From NCBI GenBank assembly GCA_905235735.1, contig CAJOMU010000017.1, forward strand, positions 22,927 to 86,926: a DNA stretch of 64,000 nucleotides. The letters are read 5' to 3'. A model generated the notes under the pieces. It saw only the letters and a list, made by a program, of their open reading frames with translations, made no database searches and was not told the DNA's origin. A program made the translations under genes and the position numbers. The stretch is from an uncultured Synergistales bacterium (lineage in GTDB: Bacteria > Synergistota > Synergistia > Synergistales > Aminobacteriaceae). Below are positions 1-8,642 of the stretch, in pieces (the stretch's first letter is position 1; every line of letters starts with the position of its first letter).

Positions 1-36
1 CGTGGTTCGTGGTTCGTGGTTCGTGGTTCGTGGTTC
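1..36. repeat. Heptanucleotide tandem repeat, at least 5 copies
   Basis: Five perfect copies of CGTGGTT plus one base, running off the left edge, so the true copy number is unknown. The array begins one base after the -10 box of a minus-strand promoter (38-66), so it would form the start of that transcript. It resembles the heptamer array at 15154-15209. Confidence 0.95.
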
Positions 37-37
37 A

Positions 38-66
38 ATTATGGTCGCCATTTTCCTTTTTGTCAA
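38..66 (-). promoter_or_regulatory. Sigma70-type promoter reading off the left edge
   Basis: On the minus strand there is a perfect TTGACA (61-66), a 17-base spacer and CATAAT (38-43). Transcription would start near base 31, inside the heptamer array. The gene it serves lies outside the window. Confidence 0.6.
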
Positions 67-97
67 CACCTTTCTACGTATTTTTTTATGTCATGAG

Positions 98-724
98 CTA
101 TTGATTTAAGAATTTTACTATAAACTCACTCAGCGAATCAATGCCTTCCTTCTTCTCAGATGAAGTGATAATAGGCATATCAAATGAATACATTCCAGAC
201 TTCACATATTCCTCGCGCATTGACTTCCATTTTCCCCGCGCAATTTTATCCGCCTTCGTGAAAACAACAAATATATTCTTCCCGTTTGAACGTATCCATT
301 CCTGAAGCTCTCTGTCATTTTTCAGGAGACCATGACGGAAATCAACAAGATGCATAACAAGCCTCAATGATTCGCGTTTCCTCATGTATGAAGATACAAG
401 TCTTCGCCATTCATTGCGCTCATCTCTGCTTCGTTCCGCATATCCATAACCTGGAAGATCTACAAGCCTGAATGATTTTGCAGATTGTTCTGATTCTGGA
501 ATGTCAACACGATAAAAGTTTATGCTTCGTGTCTTTCCGGGAGTCTGTCCTGTCTTTGCTAGTTTGGAATTCAGCAGGGCGTTTATCAGCGATGATTTGC
601 CGACATTTGAACGTCCTGCTATTGCTATCTCTGGTATGTCTTCCTCTTCTGGAAGTAACTGCTCAGGCTTGAAACATGATGCCTCAAACCTTGAGCGTAT
701 AAAGTATTTCTTATGCTCAGTCAT
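98..724 (-). CDS. engB: Ribosome biogenesis GTPase EngB (YsxC/YihA)
   Basis: This 208-residue protein is a TRAFAC-class GTPase needed for large-subunit ribosome assembly in the bacteria where it has been studied. Visible motifs are the P-loop GRSNVGKSS (37-45), the switch I region TRSINFY, the G3 motif DLPGYG (89-94) and the G4 motif TKAD (156-159). The length is typical for the family. Its start codon overlaps the end of clpX by 8 bases, so it is the last gene of the tig-clpP-clpX-engB operon and probably translationally coupled. The same gene order is found in other bacteria, which supports the call. Confidence 0.96.
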   Translation of the reverse strand: MTEHKKYFIRSRFEASCFKPEQLLPEEEDIPEIAIAGRSNVGKSSLINALLNSKLAKTGQTPGKTRSINFYRVDIPESEQSAKSFRLVDLPGYGYAERSRDERNEWRRLVSSYMRKRESLRLVMHLVDFRHGLLKNDRELQEWIRSNGKNIFVVFTKADKIARGKWKSMREEYVKSGMYSFDMPIITSSEKKEGIDSLSEFIVKFLNQ

Positions 725-2054
725 GCAGTAATTCTTTCAGAGGTGTATCCTGTGAATTCACGAATTCAGGAGTGATTACGAGTTTCTTCCCTGATTTTGA
801 TTTCTCAGGCATTGATGGCAATTCATACTCAATATCAAGCATAAGATTTTCCATGATTGAACGCAATCCTCTTGCACCTGTCTTCTTCTTAACGGCACGT
901 TCTGCAATCACATCTAATGCTTCGGGTGTGAATTCGAGCTTTACTCCGTCCATCTCAAGAATCTTCGTGTACTGTTTCACGAGCGCATTCTTTGGTTCCT
1001 GAAGTATCCTGATGAACGCTTCCTTGTCGAGTTCCTCAAGTGCAACAAGCACAGGTATCCTTCCGACAAGTTCAGGAATGAATCCATATGTTACGAGGTC
1101 TTCAGGCTGTATCTTTCTGAGAATCTCATAGCTTCCTGACTTCTGTGCAAGTTCACCGCCGAAACCTAATGACTTTTGCAGTTCACGTCTCGCTACTATA
1201 GGTTCAAGCCCGTCAAACGCTCCTCCGCAGATGAACAGAATATTTTCCGTGTTAATCTGTATGAAATCCTGATGAGGATGTTTGCGTCCTCCTTTGGGCG
1301 GAATGTTCGAGATTGTCCCCTCAAGAATCTTCAAGAGTGCCTGCTGTACTCCTTCTCCTGATACATCTCGTGTAATTGATGTCGATTCTGATTTGCGGGA
1401 AATTTTATCTATTTCATCAAGATATATTATTCCACGTTCTGCCGCTTTAACATCATAATCTGCCGCCTGTACAAGCCTCACAAGTATATTCTCGACATCC
1501 TCACCTACATATCCTGCTTCAGTTAATGTAGTCGCATCTGCAATCGCAAACGGTACATTCAGTTTACGCGCTAAGGTCTGTGCGATTAACGTCTTGCCTG
1601 ATCCTGTCGGGCCAATAAGCAATACATTACTCTTCTGAAGGTCAACGTCTGCATTCTTCAGCTCAAGGTTATTCTTGATCCTCTGATAGTGATTGTACAC
1701 CGCAACTGATACAACCTTCTTTGCTCTCGACTGCCCGATAACATACTGGTCAAGATAATCGCTGAGTTCTTTGGGCTTTATCGTTTTGGCCTGGAAGAAT
1801 TTTTTTGTTTTCGCTGGCTCTTCTGGTTTGTCTTCTACCATATCAAAAAGACTGAATGCATTAGAATTCGCATCCATATTCATGTTTGCCTGTGTGTGCT
1901 TGCCTGCCATCATGATATTGCATAGGGTTATGCACTGATCACAGATTCTAACGTTTCCTCCTGGCCCGTCGAACATTTCGTCAACTTCCGAGCTCAGTTT
2001 TCCGCAGAACGAACACCTTTCTTCTTTGTCGTTACCTTTATCTTTGCCGGGCAT
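717..2054 (-). CDS. clpX: ATP-dependent Clp protease ATPase subunit ClpX
   Basis: ClpX is a hexameric AAA+ unfoldase that feeds tagged proteins into ClpP. The 445-residue product has the N-terminal zinc-binding domain (Cys14, Cys17, Cys38, Cys41), Walker A GPTGSGKT (148-155), the pore loop GYVG (181-184), Walker B LDEID (212-216), an RKH loop and an LGFG sequence matching the IGF loop that docks on ClpP. It starts 3 bases after the clpP stop and overlaps engB at its 3' end. The arrangement and all functional loops indicate an intact ClpXP protease. Confidence 0.98.
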   Translation of the reverse strand: MPGKDKGNDKEERCSFCGKLSSEVDEMFDGPGGNVRICDQCITLCNIMMAGKHTQANMNMDANSNAFSLFDMVEDKPEEPAKTKKFFQAKTIKPKELSDYLDQYVIGQSRAKKVVSVAVYNHYQRIKNNLELKNADVDLQKSNVLLIGPTGSGKTLIAQTLARKLNVPFAIADATTLTEAGYVGEDVENILVRLVQAADYDVKAAERGIIYLDEIDKISRKSESTSITRDVSGEGVQQALLKILEGTISNIPPKGGRKHPHQDFIQINTENILFICGGAFDGLEPIVARRELQKSLGFGGELAQKSGSYEILRKIQPEDLVTYGFIPELVGRIPVLVALEELDKEAFIRILQEPKNALVKQYTKILEMDGVKLEFTPEALDVIAERAVKKKTGARGLRSIMENLMLDIEYELPSMPEKSKSGKKLVITPEFVNSQDTPLKELLHD

Positions 2055-2057
2055 AAT

Positions 2058-2642
2058 TTATCTGGCCTCTATTATCTTATCTATAAGACCATATTTCATG
2101 GCCTCTTCTGCTGTCATGTAGTTATCACGGTCTGTATCGCGCGCTATTGTCTCGATGTCCTGTCCTGTATGAGCCGCTAAGATTTTATTCATGCGTTCCT
2201 TAGTCTTGAGGATATTCTTCGCCTGAATCTCAATGTCGCTCGCCTGACCTCGTGCACCTCCAAGAGGCTGATGAATCATTACCTCCGCGTTCGGCAATGC
2301 AAGACGTTTACCCTTAGCACCTCCTGCAAGCAATATCGCTCCCATGCTGGCGGCAAGTCCAACGCATATTGTCGATACCTGAGGCTTTATGTACTGCATC
2401 GTGTCATATATCGCAAGTCCGGCTGTTACGCTTCCTCCTGGACTGTTGATGTATATGTTGATGTCCTTGTCGGGGTCTTCACTCTCAAGGAAGAGTAACT
2501 GTGCTACGATTGAATTCGCAACATCATCGACTATCTCTGAACCTAGAAATATGATTCTGTCTTTAAGCAGGCGGCTATAAATGTCATAACTTCTTTCACC
2601 TCTGCCGGTCTGCTCAATTACATATGGAATATAATAGGCCAT
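2058..2642 (-). CDS. clpP: ATP-dependent Clp protease proteolytic subunit ClpP
   Basis: This is a serine protease that assembles into the double-ring ClpP chamber. The 194 residues are the usual length. The catalytic triad can be placed at Ser99 (GLAASMG context), His124 (MIHQPLGG context) and Asp173 (DRDNYM context). It lies 6 bases downstream of tig and 3 bases upstream of clpX, in the common tig-clpP-clpX order. A second clpP is not seen in this window. Confidence 0.98.
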   Translation of the reverse strand: MAYYIPYVIEQTGRGERSYDIYSRLLKDRIIFLGSEIVDDVANSIVAQLLFLESEDPDKDINIYINSPGGSVTAGLAIYDTMQYIKPQVSTICVGLAASMGAILLAGGAKGKRLALPNAEVMIHQPLGGARGQASDIEIQAKNILKTKERMNKILAAHTGQDIETIARDTDRDNYMTAEEAMKYGLIDKIIEAR

Positions 2643-2648
2643 GTAGGA

Positions 2649-4037
2649 TTATTCTCCTTCTTTTTTCTGTTCTTCTGCTGGCTCTGATGACTCTTTGACT
2701 TCTTTCACGTTCATGCGTGAGATTACAGCATCTGCAATCTTATCCCAGCGTACTTCATCTACGAGGCGGTCAAGTGAATTCTTGTTCTCATGGAAATATT
2801 TCGCAACGAATCCCTTGCTGACATTCATCTGTTTTGCTCTGCGTTCAAATTCCGCTTCAAGGTCTGACTCTTCAACATGAATATCAAGTTTCTTCGCAAG
2901 TTCATCCATTACGAGAACATTGCGTACTGTTGTTTCTGCTCTGGTCTTCAGGAGATTCTCATAGCCTTTCCTGCCTTCTTCGGTGTCGAGAGCGTATGCA
3001 TCTTTCAGTTCAATTCCCTGATTCTTGGCCCAGTCTTCATCTTCATGACGCATGGCTTCTTTCTGACGTTCAATGAGGCTTTCAGGAAGTTCAAGTTTCG
3101 ATTTCGATGCAACGAGTTCAACTGCCTTGTTCCGCAAATCAGCCAGTGATTCCTCCGCAACCTGATTCGTCAAGTCATAACGTATCCTTGCTCTGAATGC
3201 TTCTTCATCTTTTATGTCAGTGTTCTCGCCGAATACATCCTTGTAGAACTGTTCGTTGAGTTCAGGAAGAACATACTCTGATACATTCTCGACAAGCATC
3301 TTATAGCGTACATGCTTTCCTGCTAAACTTCTCTCTGAATGTCCAGCTTCAACATCAAATTCTGCTGTAACTTCCTCGCCTTTATTCTTCCCGATTAACG
3401 CCTCACGTACCTGCTTTCTGATTGTCTCATCTGCAAGGTTAATCTTTTCGTGTGTTGCATCTGGTTTAGGCTGTTCTGATGATTCAGTTCCGTCATCATT
3501 GAGCGTTCTTACTGTGAGTTCAACATCAACTATATCTCCGTCCTGTACAGCACGTTCAACAGGTTTAATCTCCGCAAGCTGTATCCTGATTCGTTTTGCG
3601 AACCTGTCTATTGCTTCATCGTTGACTTCACTAACTACCTTTTCGATTTCGAGACCGTCAATTTCAGGAAGCTCAATCTCAGGACGTACTTCAAATTTGA
3701 TTTCACAGTTTACGGGCTTTCCTTCTGCTAATGGTTCTGAGAGTTCAACTGCGGGTGTCTCAATGAGATCCAGATCATAATCTTCAACTATCTGCTTGAT
3801 TGCATTGGGCATAATCTTTTCGAGAGCTTCATTATATATTGCCTCGCGTCCGAATCTCATTTCGAGTACGCCTCTGTTTACTTTTCCTTTTCTGAATCCT
3901 GGAATATTTACCTGCTGAGACAATTCATTAAACGTTTTGTTCAGGGCTTTCTTGAATTCATCTGCTTCGATTTCAAGTTTAATTCGGACAATATTTTTTT
4001 CTTGTCCCAGCAACTCATTTCTCATGGTGTGTGTCAT
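2649..4037 (-). CDS. tig: Trigger factor chaperone
   Basis: Trigger factor binds the ribosome near the peptide exit tunnel and has an FKBP-type peptidyl-prolyl isomerase domain. The 462-residue product has the N-terminal ribosome-binding domain with the GFRKGK signature (residues about 47-52), a central PPIase region and a C-terminal helical chaperone domain ending in a Glu-rich tail. The ATG is preceded by AAGGAG. It is the first gene of the operon, served by the promoter at 4074-4102. The N terminus has a few extra residues before the usual start region, and an internal ATG 12 bases downstream is an alternative. Confidence 0.96.
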   Translation of the reverse strand: MTHTMRNELLGQEKNIVRIKLEIEADEFKKALNKTFNELSQQVNIPGFRKGKVNRGVLEMRFGREAIYNEALEKIMPNAIKQIVEDYDLDLIETPAVELSEPLAEGKPVNCEIKFEVRPEIELPEIDGLEIEKVVSEVNDEAIDRFAKRIRIQLAEIKPVERAVQDGDIVDVELTVRTLNDDGTESSEQPKPDATHEKINLADETIRKQVREALIGKNKGEEVTAEFDVEAGHSERSLAGKHVRYKMLVENVSEYVLPELNEQFYKDVFGENTDIKDEEAFRARIRYDLTNQVAEESLADLRNKAVELVASKSKLELPESLIERQKEAMRHEDEDWAKNQGIELKDAYALDTEEGRKGYENLLKTRAETTVRNVLVMDELAKKLDIHVEESDLEAEFERRAKQMNVSKGFVAKYFHENKNSLDRLVDEVRWDKIADAVISRMNVKEVKESSEPAEEQKKEGE

Positions 4038-4073
4038 GACTCCTTTATGTGTTGAAAATGCAATTTTTGAGAA

Positions 4074-4102
4074 ATTTTATCACAGAAAAAAACGCATGTA
4101 AA
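4074..4102 (-). promoter_or_regulatory. Promoter of the tig-clpP-clpX-engB operon
   Basis: On the minus strand TTTACA (4097-4102) is followed after exactly 17 bases by TAAAAT (4074-4079) with an extended -10 TG. It sits 37 bases upstream of the tig ATG and is back to back with the trpB2 upstream region, where a TATAAT lies at 4142-4147 on the plus strand. Confidence 0.6.
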
Positions 4103-4187
4103 AAACTCAATAATGCGACACATAAATTTTTATCAGTGCAATATAATAAACCGAAAAAATTTTTTACGAAGGAGATTCTTATACTAC

Positions 4188-5564
4188 ATGAGCAAGTTAA
4201 ATGTGCCGTATAAAATTTATCTCGACGAGAAAGAGATTCCAACATCATGGTATAACGTCCGTGCAGACATGAAAAACAAACCAGCACCATTAATTCATCC
4301 TGGAACACTGAAGCCGTTGAAGTATGAAGAGATGCGTCCGATATTCTGCGATGAATTAATCAAACAGGAACTTGATGATACGACCGCATACATTCCAATT
4401 CCCGAAGAGATTTACGAATTCTACAAGATGTACAGACCTTCGCCTTTGATACATGCAGTATATCTTGAGGAATTGCTTGATACACCCGCGCATATATTCT
4501 ACAAGTTCGAGGGGAATAATACATCGGGTTCACACAAACTGAATTCAGCGATTGCTCAGGCATATTATGCAAAGAAACAGGGACTTAAAGGTGTAACGAC
4601 AGAGACAGGTGCGGGTCAATGGGGTACAGCGGTTGCAATGGCATGTTCATTCTTCAGGCTGGGCTGCAAAGTCTACATGGTGAAAGTGTCATACGAACAG
4701 AAGCCATTCCGACGTGAAGTGATGAGGACATACGGAGCAGAAGTAACACCATCACCATCAATGGATACGAACATCGGAAGAAAGATAAATGCGGAACATC
4801 CCGGCACGACAGGTTCATTAGGGTGTGCGATAAGTGAGGCAGTTGAAGTTGCGACATCAACTGAAGGTTATCGTTATGTTCTCGGAAGCGTATTGAATCA
4901 GGTATTACTTCATCAGTCGATAATAGGTCTTGAGACGAAAGCGGCATGTGAGAAGTATGACATCAAACCCGACATCATAGTTGGCTGTGCAGGAGGCGGA
5001 TCGAATCTCGGCGGATTAATCTCACCGTTCATGGGTGAGAAGCTGAGAGGTGAAGCAGATTACAAGTTCATAGCTGTAGAACCTGCGAGCTGTCCGAGTT
5101 TCACGAGAGGGAAATTCGCATATGATTTCTGCGACACTGGGAAGGTCTGCCCAATGGCGAAGATGTATACGTTAGGCCATGAGTTCATACCAAGTCCAAA
5201 TCATGCAGGAGGACTTCGTTATCATGGAATGAGCAGCATATTATCACAGCTTTATCATGACGGAATGATTGAGGCACGTGCGGTTGAACAGACGAGTGTA
5301 TTTGAGGCAGCAGAGATGTTTGCGCGTGTTGAGGGTATACTTCCTGCACCTGAGAGTTCACATGCAATTCGAGTTGGGATTGATGAGGCTCTGAAGTGCA
5401 AGGATACCGGCGAGGAGAAGACGATCATTATCGGTTTGACTGGGACGGGATATTTCGACATGACGGCGTATGAGCAATATAACAATGGGAGGATGACGGA
5501 TTACATTCCGACGGACGAAGATTTAGCGAAGGGATTTGCGGCGATTCCGAACGTGAATCTGTAG
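4188..5564 (+). CDS. trpB2: TrpB2-type tryptophan synthase beta-like PLP enzyme
   Basis: The product is a fold-type II PLP enzyme of the TrpB2 group, which condenses serine with indole and often occurs without a linked trpA. The start is placed at the ATG at 4188, which has GAAGGAG 13 bases upstream; this gives 458 residues, the normal TrpB2 length. The Schiff-base lysine is Lys117 in GSHKLNS, and a glycine-rich phosphate-binding loop GGGSNLGG is present. No other trp gene is nearby, so it probably acts alone, either salvaging indole or as a related beta-replacement enzyme. A stem-loop terminator follows at 5585. Confidence 0.92.
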   Translation: MSKLNVPYKIYLDEKEIPTSWYNVRADMKNKPAPLIHPGTLKPLKYEEMRPIFCDELIKQELDDTTAYIPIPEEIYEFYKMYRPSPLIHAVYLEELLDTPAHIFYKFEGNNTSGSHKLNSAIAQAYYAKKQGLKGVTTETGAGQWGTAVAMACSFFRLGCKVYMVKVSYEQKPFRREVMRTYGAEVTPSPSMDTNIGRKINAEHPGTTGSLGCAISEAVEVATSTEGYRYVLGSVLNQVLLHQSIIGLETKAACEKYDIKPDIIVGCAGGGSNLGGLISPFMGEKLRGEADYKFIAVEPASCPSFTRGKFAYDFCDTGKVCPMAKMYTLGHEFIPSPNHAGGLRYHGMSSILSQLYHDGMIEARAVEQTSVFEAAEMFARVEGILPAPESSHAIRVGIDEALKCKDTGEEKTIIIGLTGTGYFDMTAYEQYNNGRMTDYIPTDEDLAKGFAAIPNVNL

Positions 5565-5584
5565 CACTCATTCTGAAATTAACG

Positions 5585-5632
5585 GGAAGGTTTTACGTGA
5601 TAATATATCGCGTGAACTTTCCTTTTTTTTTG
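5585..5632 (+). terminator. Rho-independent terminator after trpB2
   Basis: GGAAGG (from 5585) begins a stem of about 12 pairs, with G-T wobbles and one bulge, that closes with CTTTCC and is followed by a run of nine T. It separates trpB2 from the downstream secreted-protein gene. Confidence 0.65.
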
Positions 5633-5666
5633 CAGAATAATATTATTGAAGAAGGCGGGATTTTTC

Positions 5667-6464
5667 ATGATACGTTATTGCAGGTTAAGGTTTATGTTGT
5701 CGTTGATACTAGTATTTCTCGCGTGTACCGTTGCGTCCGCAAAGTCAGGCCAGGAACATGTACAGCAATGGAACGATGTATTCGGAGTTAGGGATAGCAC
5801 CTCAAGAATCAACATACAACCCCTCTGGAAAGTCGCTCAAGATGTTATTGACGGAGTCGGAGAAGACTACAGAGACTTGCAAAACAGATTCACGTGGTTC
5901 AAGTGGGGAAGTCTAGGACACAGACTGCTATTTCATTGGGGATTCAATGCTAATCCGCAAAACTATGCGCCGCTAGTAAGACAGGTTCGCTTGTGCCTCA
6001 AGGGTAACCCTGATGCCAGAAATCAAGAGAGACAATTCTTTGCTTACCTAACGAGAAATATTCAAGCCCCTCGTAACCAAAAACTAATCAACGCCGTAAC
6101 ATCAGTAACAGGAATTCCAACAGCACGAGGATACGCAAATGCAGTAGCGACAATTCTATATGACGTTCACCTTCTCGGCGATTACACAACAACTAACACT
6201 TCAGCTCTCCCAAAAATCGATGATATAGAATCTGACTTAGTCGGAAAGGGCTTCAATAGGTTACTTGCGGGCGGTGATAAGTCAGAGCGACTCAAAAAGA
6301 TTGAAGCTGAACTGCTGGACGCAATACGTGTAGGACGCGGACGGGTAAACAGCGCGTGTGCAAATAATCTGTCTCAGGCCGTTAGAAAATATCTTCCTCA
6401 AATCCTCAATGAACGTTTCTCGAAAACATCAGGCGCAAAAGGCATAACATATAGCAATGATTGA
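5667..6464 (+). CDS. Secreted protein of unknown function, weak zinc-nuclease/phospholipase-like motifs
   Basis: I do not recognise the family. The ATG at 5667 is preferred over the in-frame TTG at 5646 because a purine-rich AAGGCGGG lies at the right distance. The 265-residue product starts with a signal peptide (about 25 residues, hydrophobic LMLSLILVFLA core). The rest is predicted helical and carries two histidine clusters, GHRLLFHWGFN and YDVHLLGDYT. The HxxxD spacing in HLLGD is reminiscent of S1/P1 nuclease and phospholipase C metal sites, but the resemblance is short and could be chance. It is followed 45 bases later by another secreted protein, and the two may form an operon. Confidence 0.6.
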   Translation: MIRYCRLRFMLSLILVFLACTVASAKSGQEHVQQWNDVFGVRDSTSRINIQPLWKVAQDVIDGVGEDYRDLQNRFTWFKWGSLGHRLLFHWGFNANPQNYAPLVRQVRLCLKGNPDARNQERQFFAYLTRNIQAPRNQKLINAVTSVTGIPTARGYANAVATILYDVHLLGDYTTTNTSALPKIDDIESDLVGKGFNRLLAGGDKSERLKKIEAELLDAIRVGRGRVNSACANNLSQAVRKYLPQILNERFSKTSGAKGITYSND

Positions 6465-6509
6465 ATGTGAATGATATGATTTAGCCATTCCATATAAGGA
6501 GGAAGAAAA

Positions 6510-7961
6510 ATGAAACGTATATTTTCTTTTCTGTTGGTACTCGCTGTAGTGTCTTCATCATCACCCGCTTACACCGAAGATAATTATGACCCTCAGCACA
6601 CTATGCTTGCCTTGAACATGGCGATTGTCTCAATCCACAGGATAATCTCAACTCAGGACAGAATCATTCTCGACCAGGAATACAACACTATCATCAACAA
6701 ACTAGCTCTCGGAAATATTGAGAGTGATTACGAGATGACAGCATTGTTCACAGAATTGATGAACTTCATCACGGGCAAAGGGCTTCGTCAGGAAGAGGCG
6801 AAAAGATTTCAGGAACGCTATAACAGCCGCGAACAAATGCAGCTCCTTAATGCACTGTCAGGAATAAGGGCTTACGGCGGAAATTTATGGAGCTGGCTCG
6901 GAAGTCTTGCAACGTCTTGCGTGTCGTCATACTTCAGCTACCAGTCAGCAAAAGGTGAGCTTCTTGAAGGACTCAACGATGACTTGTGGCAGTTGAAGAA
7001 AGAAGATATTGCGGACTGCAACGAGCTTCAAGTTAAACTGCTAAATTCGTCGTGGAATCTTCTCCGTCAGTACAAGCTGCCAGATGAGTACCGATTGACG
7101 CAGGAAAGTTTGAACGGTTACTACAAGGCTGTGAATGAGCCAGACCCGTCAAAGAGATTGAGAATGCTTCGTGCGCGGAATGTCGAGAGAAACTTCCAGA
7201 TTTACTCGCCCTATTGGTATTACCGCGCTAAGGCTGCTCAGGAATCGGGCAATGATGATGAGACTGCAATGTGCTGGGATAAGTTCGCAGAGGTATGGCG
7301 GCCAGTTCTGAGGAATGACCCGTATAAACTTGAGGAAGCAAAGTACAGGGTTCAGAAGATGGCGGCGGACTCAAACACTAATCGTGAGGAGCTTCGGCGT
7401 TTGCTGAAAGTGATTCAGGACAACATAACTCCGGGAGATTGGAGCAATAATCTTTTTGTGGGTGTGGCGTATTTCCTTCTGGGCGATAAGGAGGAAGGGA
7501 TTGCGTGTGTTGAAGAGAATGTTGATTTTGATTACGAGCAGAAAATCAGTAGCGAGTTACTTGCGCAAATGAAGCAGGGAAAATTAGATTTGTTTTCAAC
7601 CCCTGATAAACTGAAAAAGGAGAAACGGGAATTGACATGGGAAGAAATCAAAAAAATAACCAGTAAATATGGATTTAATGACGGAAGAGCAGTTTGGAAA
7701 GCTGAAAAGCACGGGTGGTTTGGTGTGTATGAAATCTCAAATGAGATTCGATTTGATAAAGATTGCTTAATACTTGATGATCAGAGAAGGAGGTTTGGCG
7801 GCAATTTTATTTGTTTTATACCGTACCATATTATTTTCAATTTCCCAGACGACAAAGCTTCTGTAAGTCAACTTATTTCAGAACATTTTGAAGTTAAAAT
7901 TCCTGACGGTCTTCTGGAAAATACTGTTTCAGCCTTAATGGAGATAAAAAATTTAGAGTAA
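6510..7961 (+). CDS. Secreted protein of unknown function, partly TPR-like
   Basis: A 483-residue protein with a strong ribosome-binding site (AAGGAGG) and a signal peptide ending near residue 22 (SPAYTE). I recognise no named family. The middle (about residues 185-340) is helical, with a TPR-like feel: a WYYRAKAAQESGNDDETAMCW segment looks like one repeat. A hydrophobic stretch near residues 125-145 is rich in Trp, Gly and Ser. The C-terminal third may form a separate domain. It lies directly downstream of another secreted unknown and ends just before a clear terminator at 7986, so the two are probably co-transcribed. Confidence 0.65.
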   Translation: MKRIFSFLLVLAVVSSSSPAYTEDNYDPQHTMLALNMAIVSIHRIISTQDRIILDQEYNTIINKLALGNIESDYEMTALFTELMNFITGKGLRQEEAKRFQERYNSREQMQLLNALSGIRAYGGNLWSWLGSLATSCVSSYFSYQSAKGELLEGLNDDLWQLKKEDIADCNELQVKLLNSSWNLLRQYKLPDEYRLTQESLNGYYKAVNEPDPSKRLRMLRARNVERNFQIYSPYWYYRAKAAQESGNDDETAMCWDKFAEVWRPVLRNDPYKLEEAKYRVQKMAADSNTNREELRRLLKVIQDNITPGDWSNNLFVGVAYFLLGDKEEGIACVEENVDFDYEQKISSELLAQMKQGKLDLFSTPDKLKKEKRELTWEEIKKITSKYGFNDGRAVWKAEKHGWFGVYEISNEIRFDKDCLILDDQRRRFGGNFICFIPYHIIFNFPDDKASVSQLISEHFEVKIPDGLLENTVSALMEIKNLE

Positions 7962-7985
7962 CAACGACTACTGAAGAAAGTACAA

Positions 7986-8020
7986 AAGGCGGAAGGGTGC
8001 GACTTTTCCGCCTTGATTTT
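7986..8020 (+). terminator. Rho-independent terminator
   Basis: Perfect 9-bp stem AAGGCGGAA (7986-7994) and TTCCGCCTT (8006-8014) with an 11-base loop, followed by GATTTTTG. It ends the 5667-7961 pair of genes. Confidence 0.85.
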
Positions 8021-8037
8021 TGTTGTCGAAAAATCGC

Positions 8038-8082
8038 TTGACTTTTTCGCATTAGCATGTATACTTAGCTAGTGCTAACTAG
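8038..8082 (+). promoter_or_regulatory. Strong promoter with operator-like palindrome before the mini HNH gene
   Basis: TTGACT (8038-8043), a 16-base spacer and TATACT (8060-8065) with TG directly upstream. Just downstream, over the expected start of transcription, CTAGT (8069-8073) and ACTAG (8078-8082) form an inverted repeat with a 4-base spacer. A repressor site at this position would block initiation; that is inference. Confidence 0.55.
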
Positions 8083-8128
8083 TTGATGCGCAAATTGATT
8101 AGACAATATTTTTGAGGAGGTTATTATT

Positions 8129-8356
8129 GTGTCTCGTTGTACATGTAAAACAGGGCTTGAAGTTCATCACAAACGCCGCGATGGTGGCAACGGTCTGGAT
8201 AATGCCGAAGTTTTATGTCAAAGATGCCATGCAAATACTTCGACATACGGAGTGCCAGGTAAAAGCCCAGAGCCTTTTCCACAGTCCGTTAAGAATGAAG
8301 CATTGAGGAGAGCAGGTTATCGTTGTGAGTGTACCCGTACAACCTGCGGGCATTAA
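8129..8356 (+). CDS. Small HNH-endonuclease-like protein, possibly truncated
   Basis: The GTG start at 8129 has GAGGAGG 9 bases upstream and gives 75 residues. The core, GLEVHHKRRDGGNGLDN followed by VLCQRCHANTS, matches an HNH nuclease centre: a His-His pair, Asn, and a CxxCH zinc-knuckle half, with an N-terminal CTC that may supply the other zinc ligands. The last 25 residues (ALRRAGYRCECTRTTCGH) look like the beginning of a second HNH unit that stops early, so the gene may be the remnant of a longer tandem protein. It has its own promoter and terminator and opens the accessory island before typA. Confidence 0.7.
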   Translation: MSRCTCKTGLEVHHKRRDGGNGLDNAEVLCQRCHANTSTYGVPGKSPEPFPQSVKNEALRRAGYRCECTRTTCGH

Positions 8357-8374
8357 TCCGACAAAAACAAAATC

Positions 8375-8410
8375 TCCCCGTATAGTACAAAAGTATGGGG
8401 GATATTTTCT
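8375..8410 (+). terminator. Terminator-like hairpin after the mini HNH gene
   Basis: TCCCCGTAT (8375-8383) pairs with GTATGGGGG (8393-8401), with three G-T wobbles and a 9-base loop, followed by the T-rich ATATTTTCT. Confidence 0.55.
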
Positions 8411-8470
8411 AATTGTTCATGTCTCATCAGGTGCGGTTGCTTCCTAAAGGCAGCCGCTAATTTTTTGTCT

Positions 8471-8554
8471 ATGTGCTAAAATTGCCAAAAAATTTATCAC
8501 AACAGGACTGAAATTTTCTATGCAATTACAGAACGCAAAGCACATTCGCAACCT
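8471..8554 (+). repeat. Direct repeat, copy 1 (typA promoter and first codons)
   Basis: These 84 bases match 9805-9891 at high identity by eye, with a 3-base length difference. The match covers the extended -10 box TGCTAAAAT (8474-8482), the leader and an ATG (8520) followed by about eleven codons corresponding to the start of typA. Similarity stops abruptly after the codons for IRNL. Confidence 0.9.
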
Positions 8555-8642
8555 TCTTGATTTGTTGTTCTCAGAACTGCATCATGACAGGTACGGTTTT
8601 GCCAGCACACATAAACTTTCGGTTTTCTGTGCCAAAATGTAG
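8520..8642 (+). pseudogene. Duplicated typA 5' fragment
   Basis: From the ATG at 8520 the frame reads MQLQNAKHIRNL, against [12 protein letters not shown] at the start of typA. It then diverges completely and stops after 40 codons, so none of the GTPase motifs is present. Its end overlaps the 3' end of the convergent HEPN-like gene. It is best read as a scar of a duplication or insertion event at the typA 5' end rather than as a functional gene. It could still be transcribed from its copied promoter, producing antisense RNA to the HEPN-like gene. Confidence 0.7.

Noticed and set aside
4045-4308. Minus-strand frame of 87 residues upstream of tig
   Set aside because: It overlaps the tig promoter and the start of trpB2 and has no ribosome-binding site or recognisable domain.
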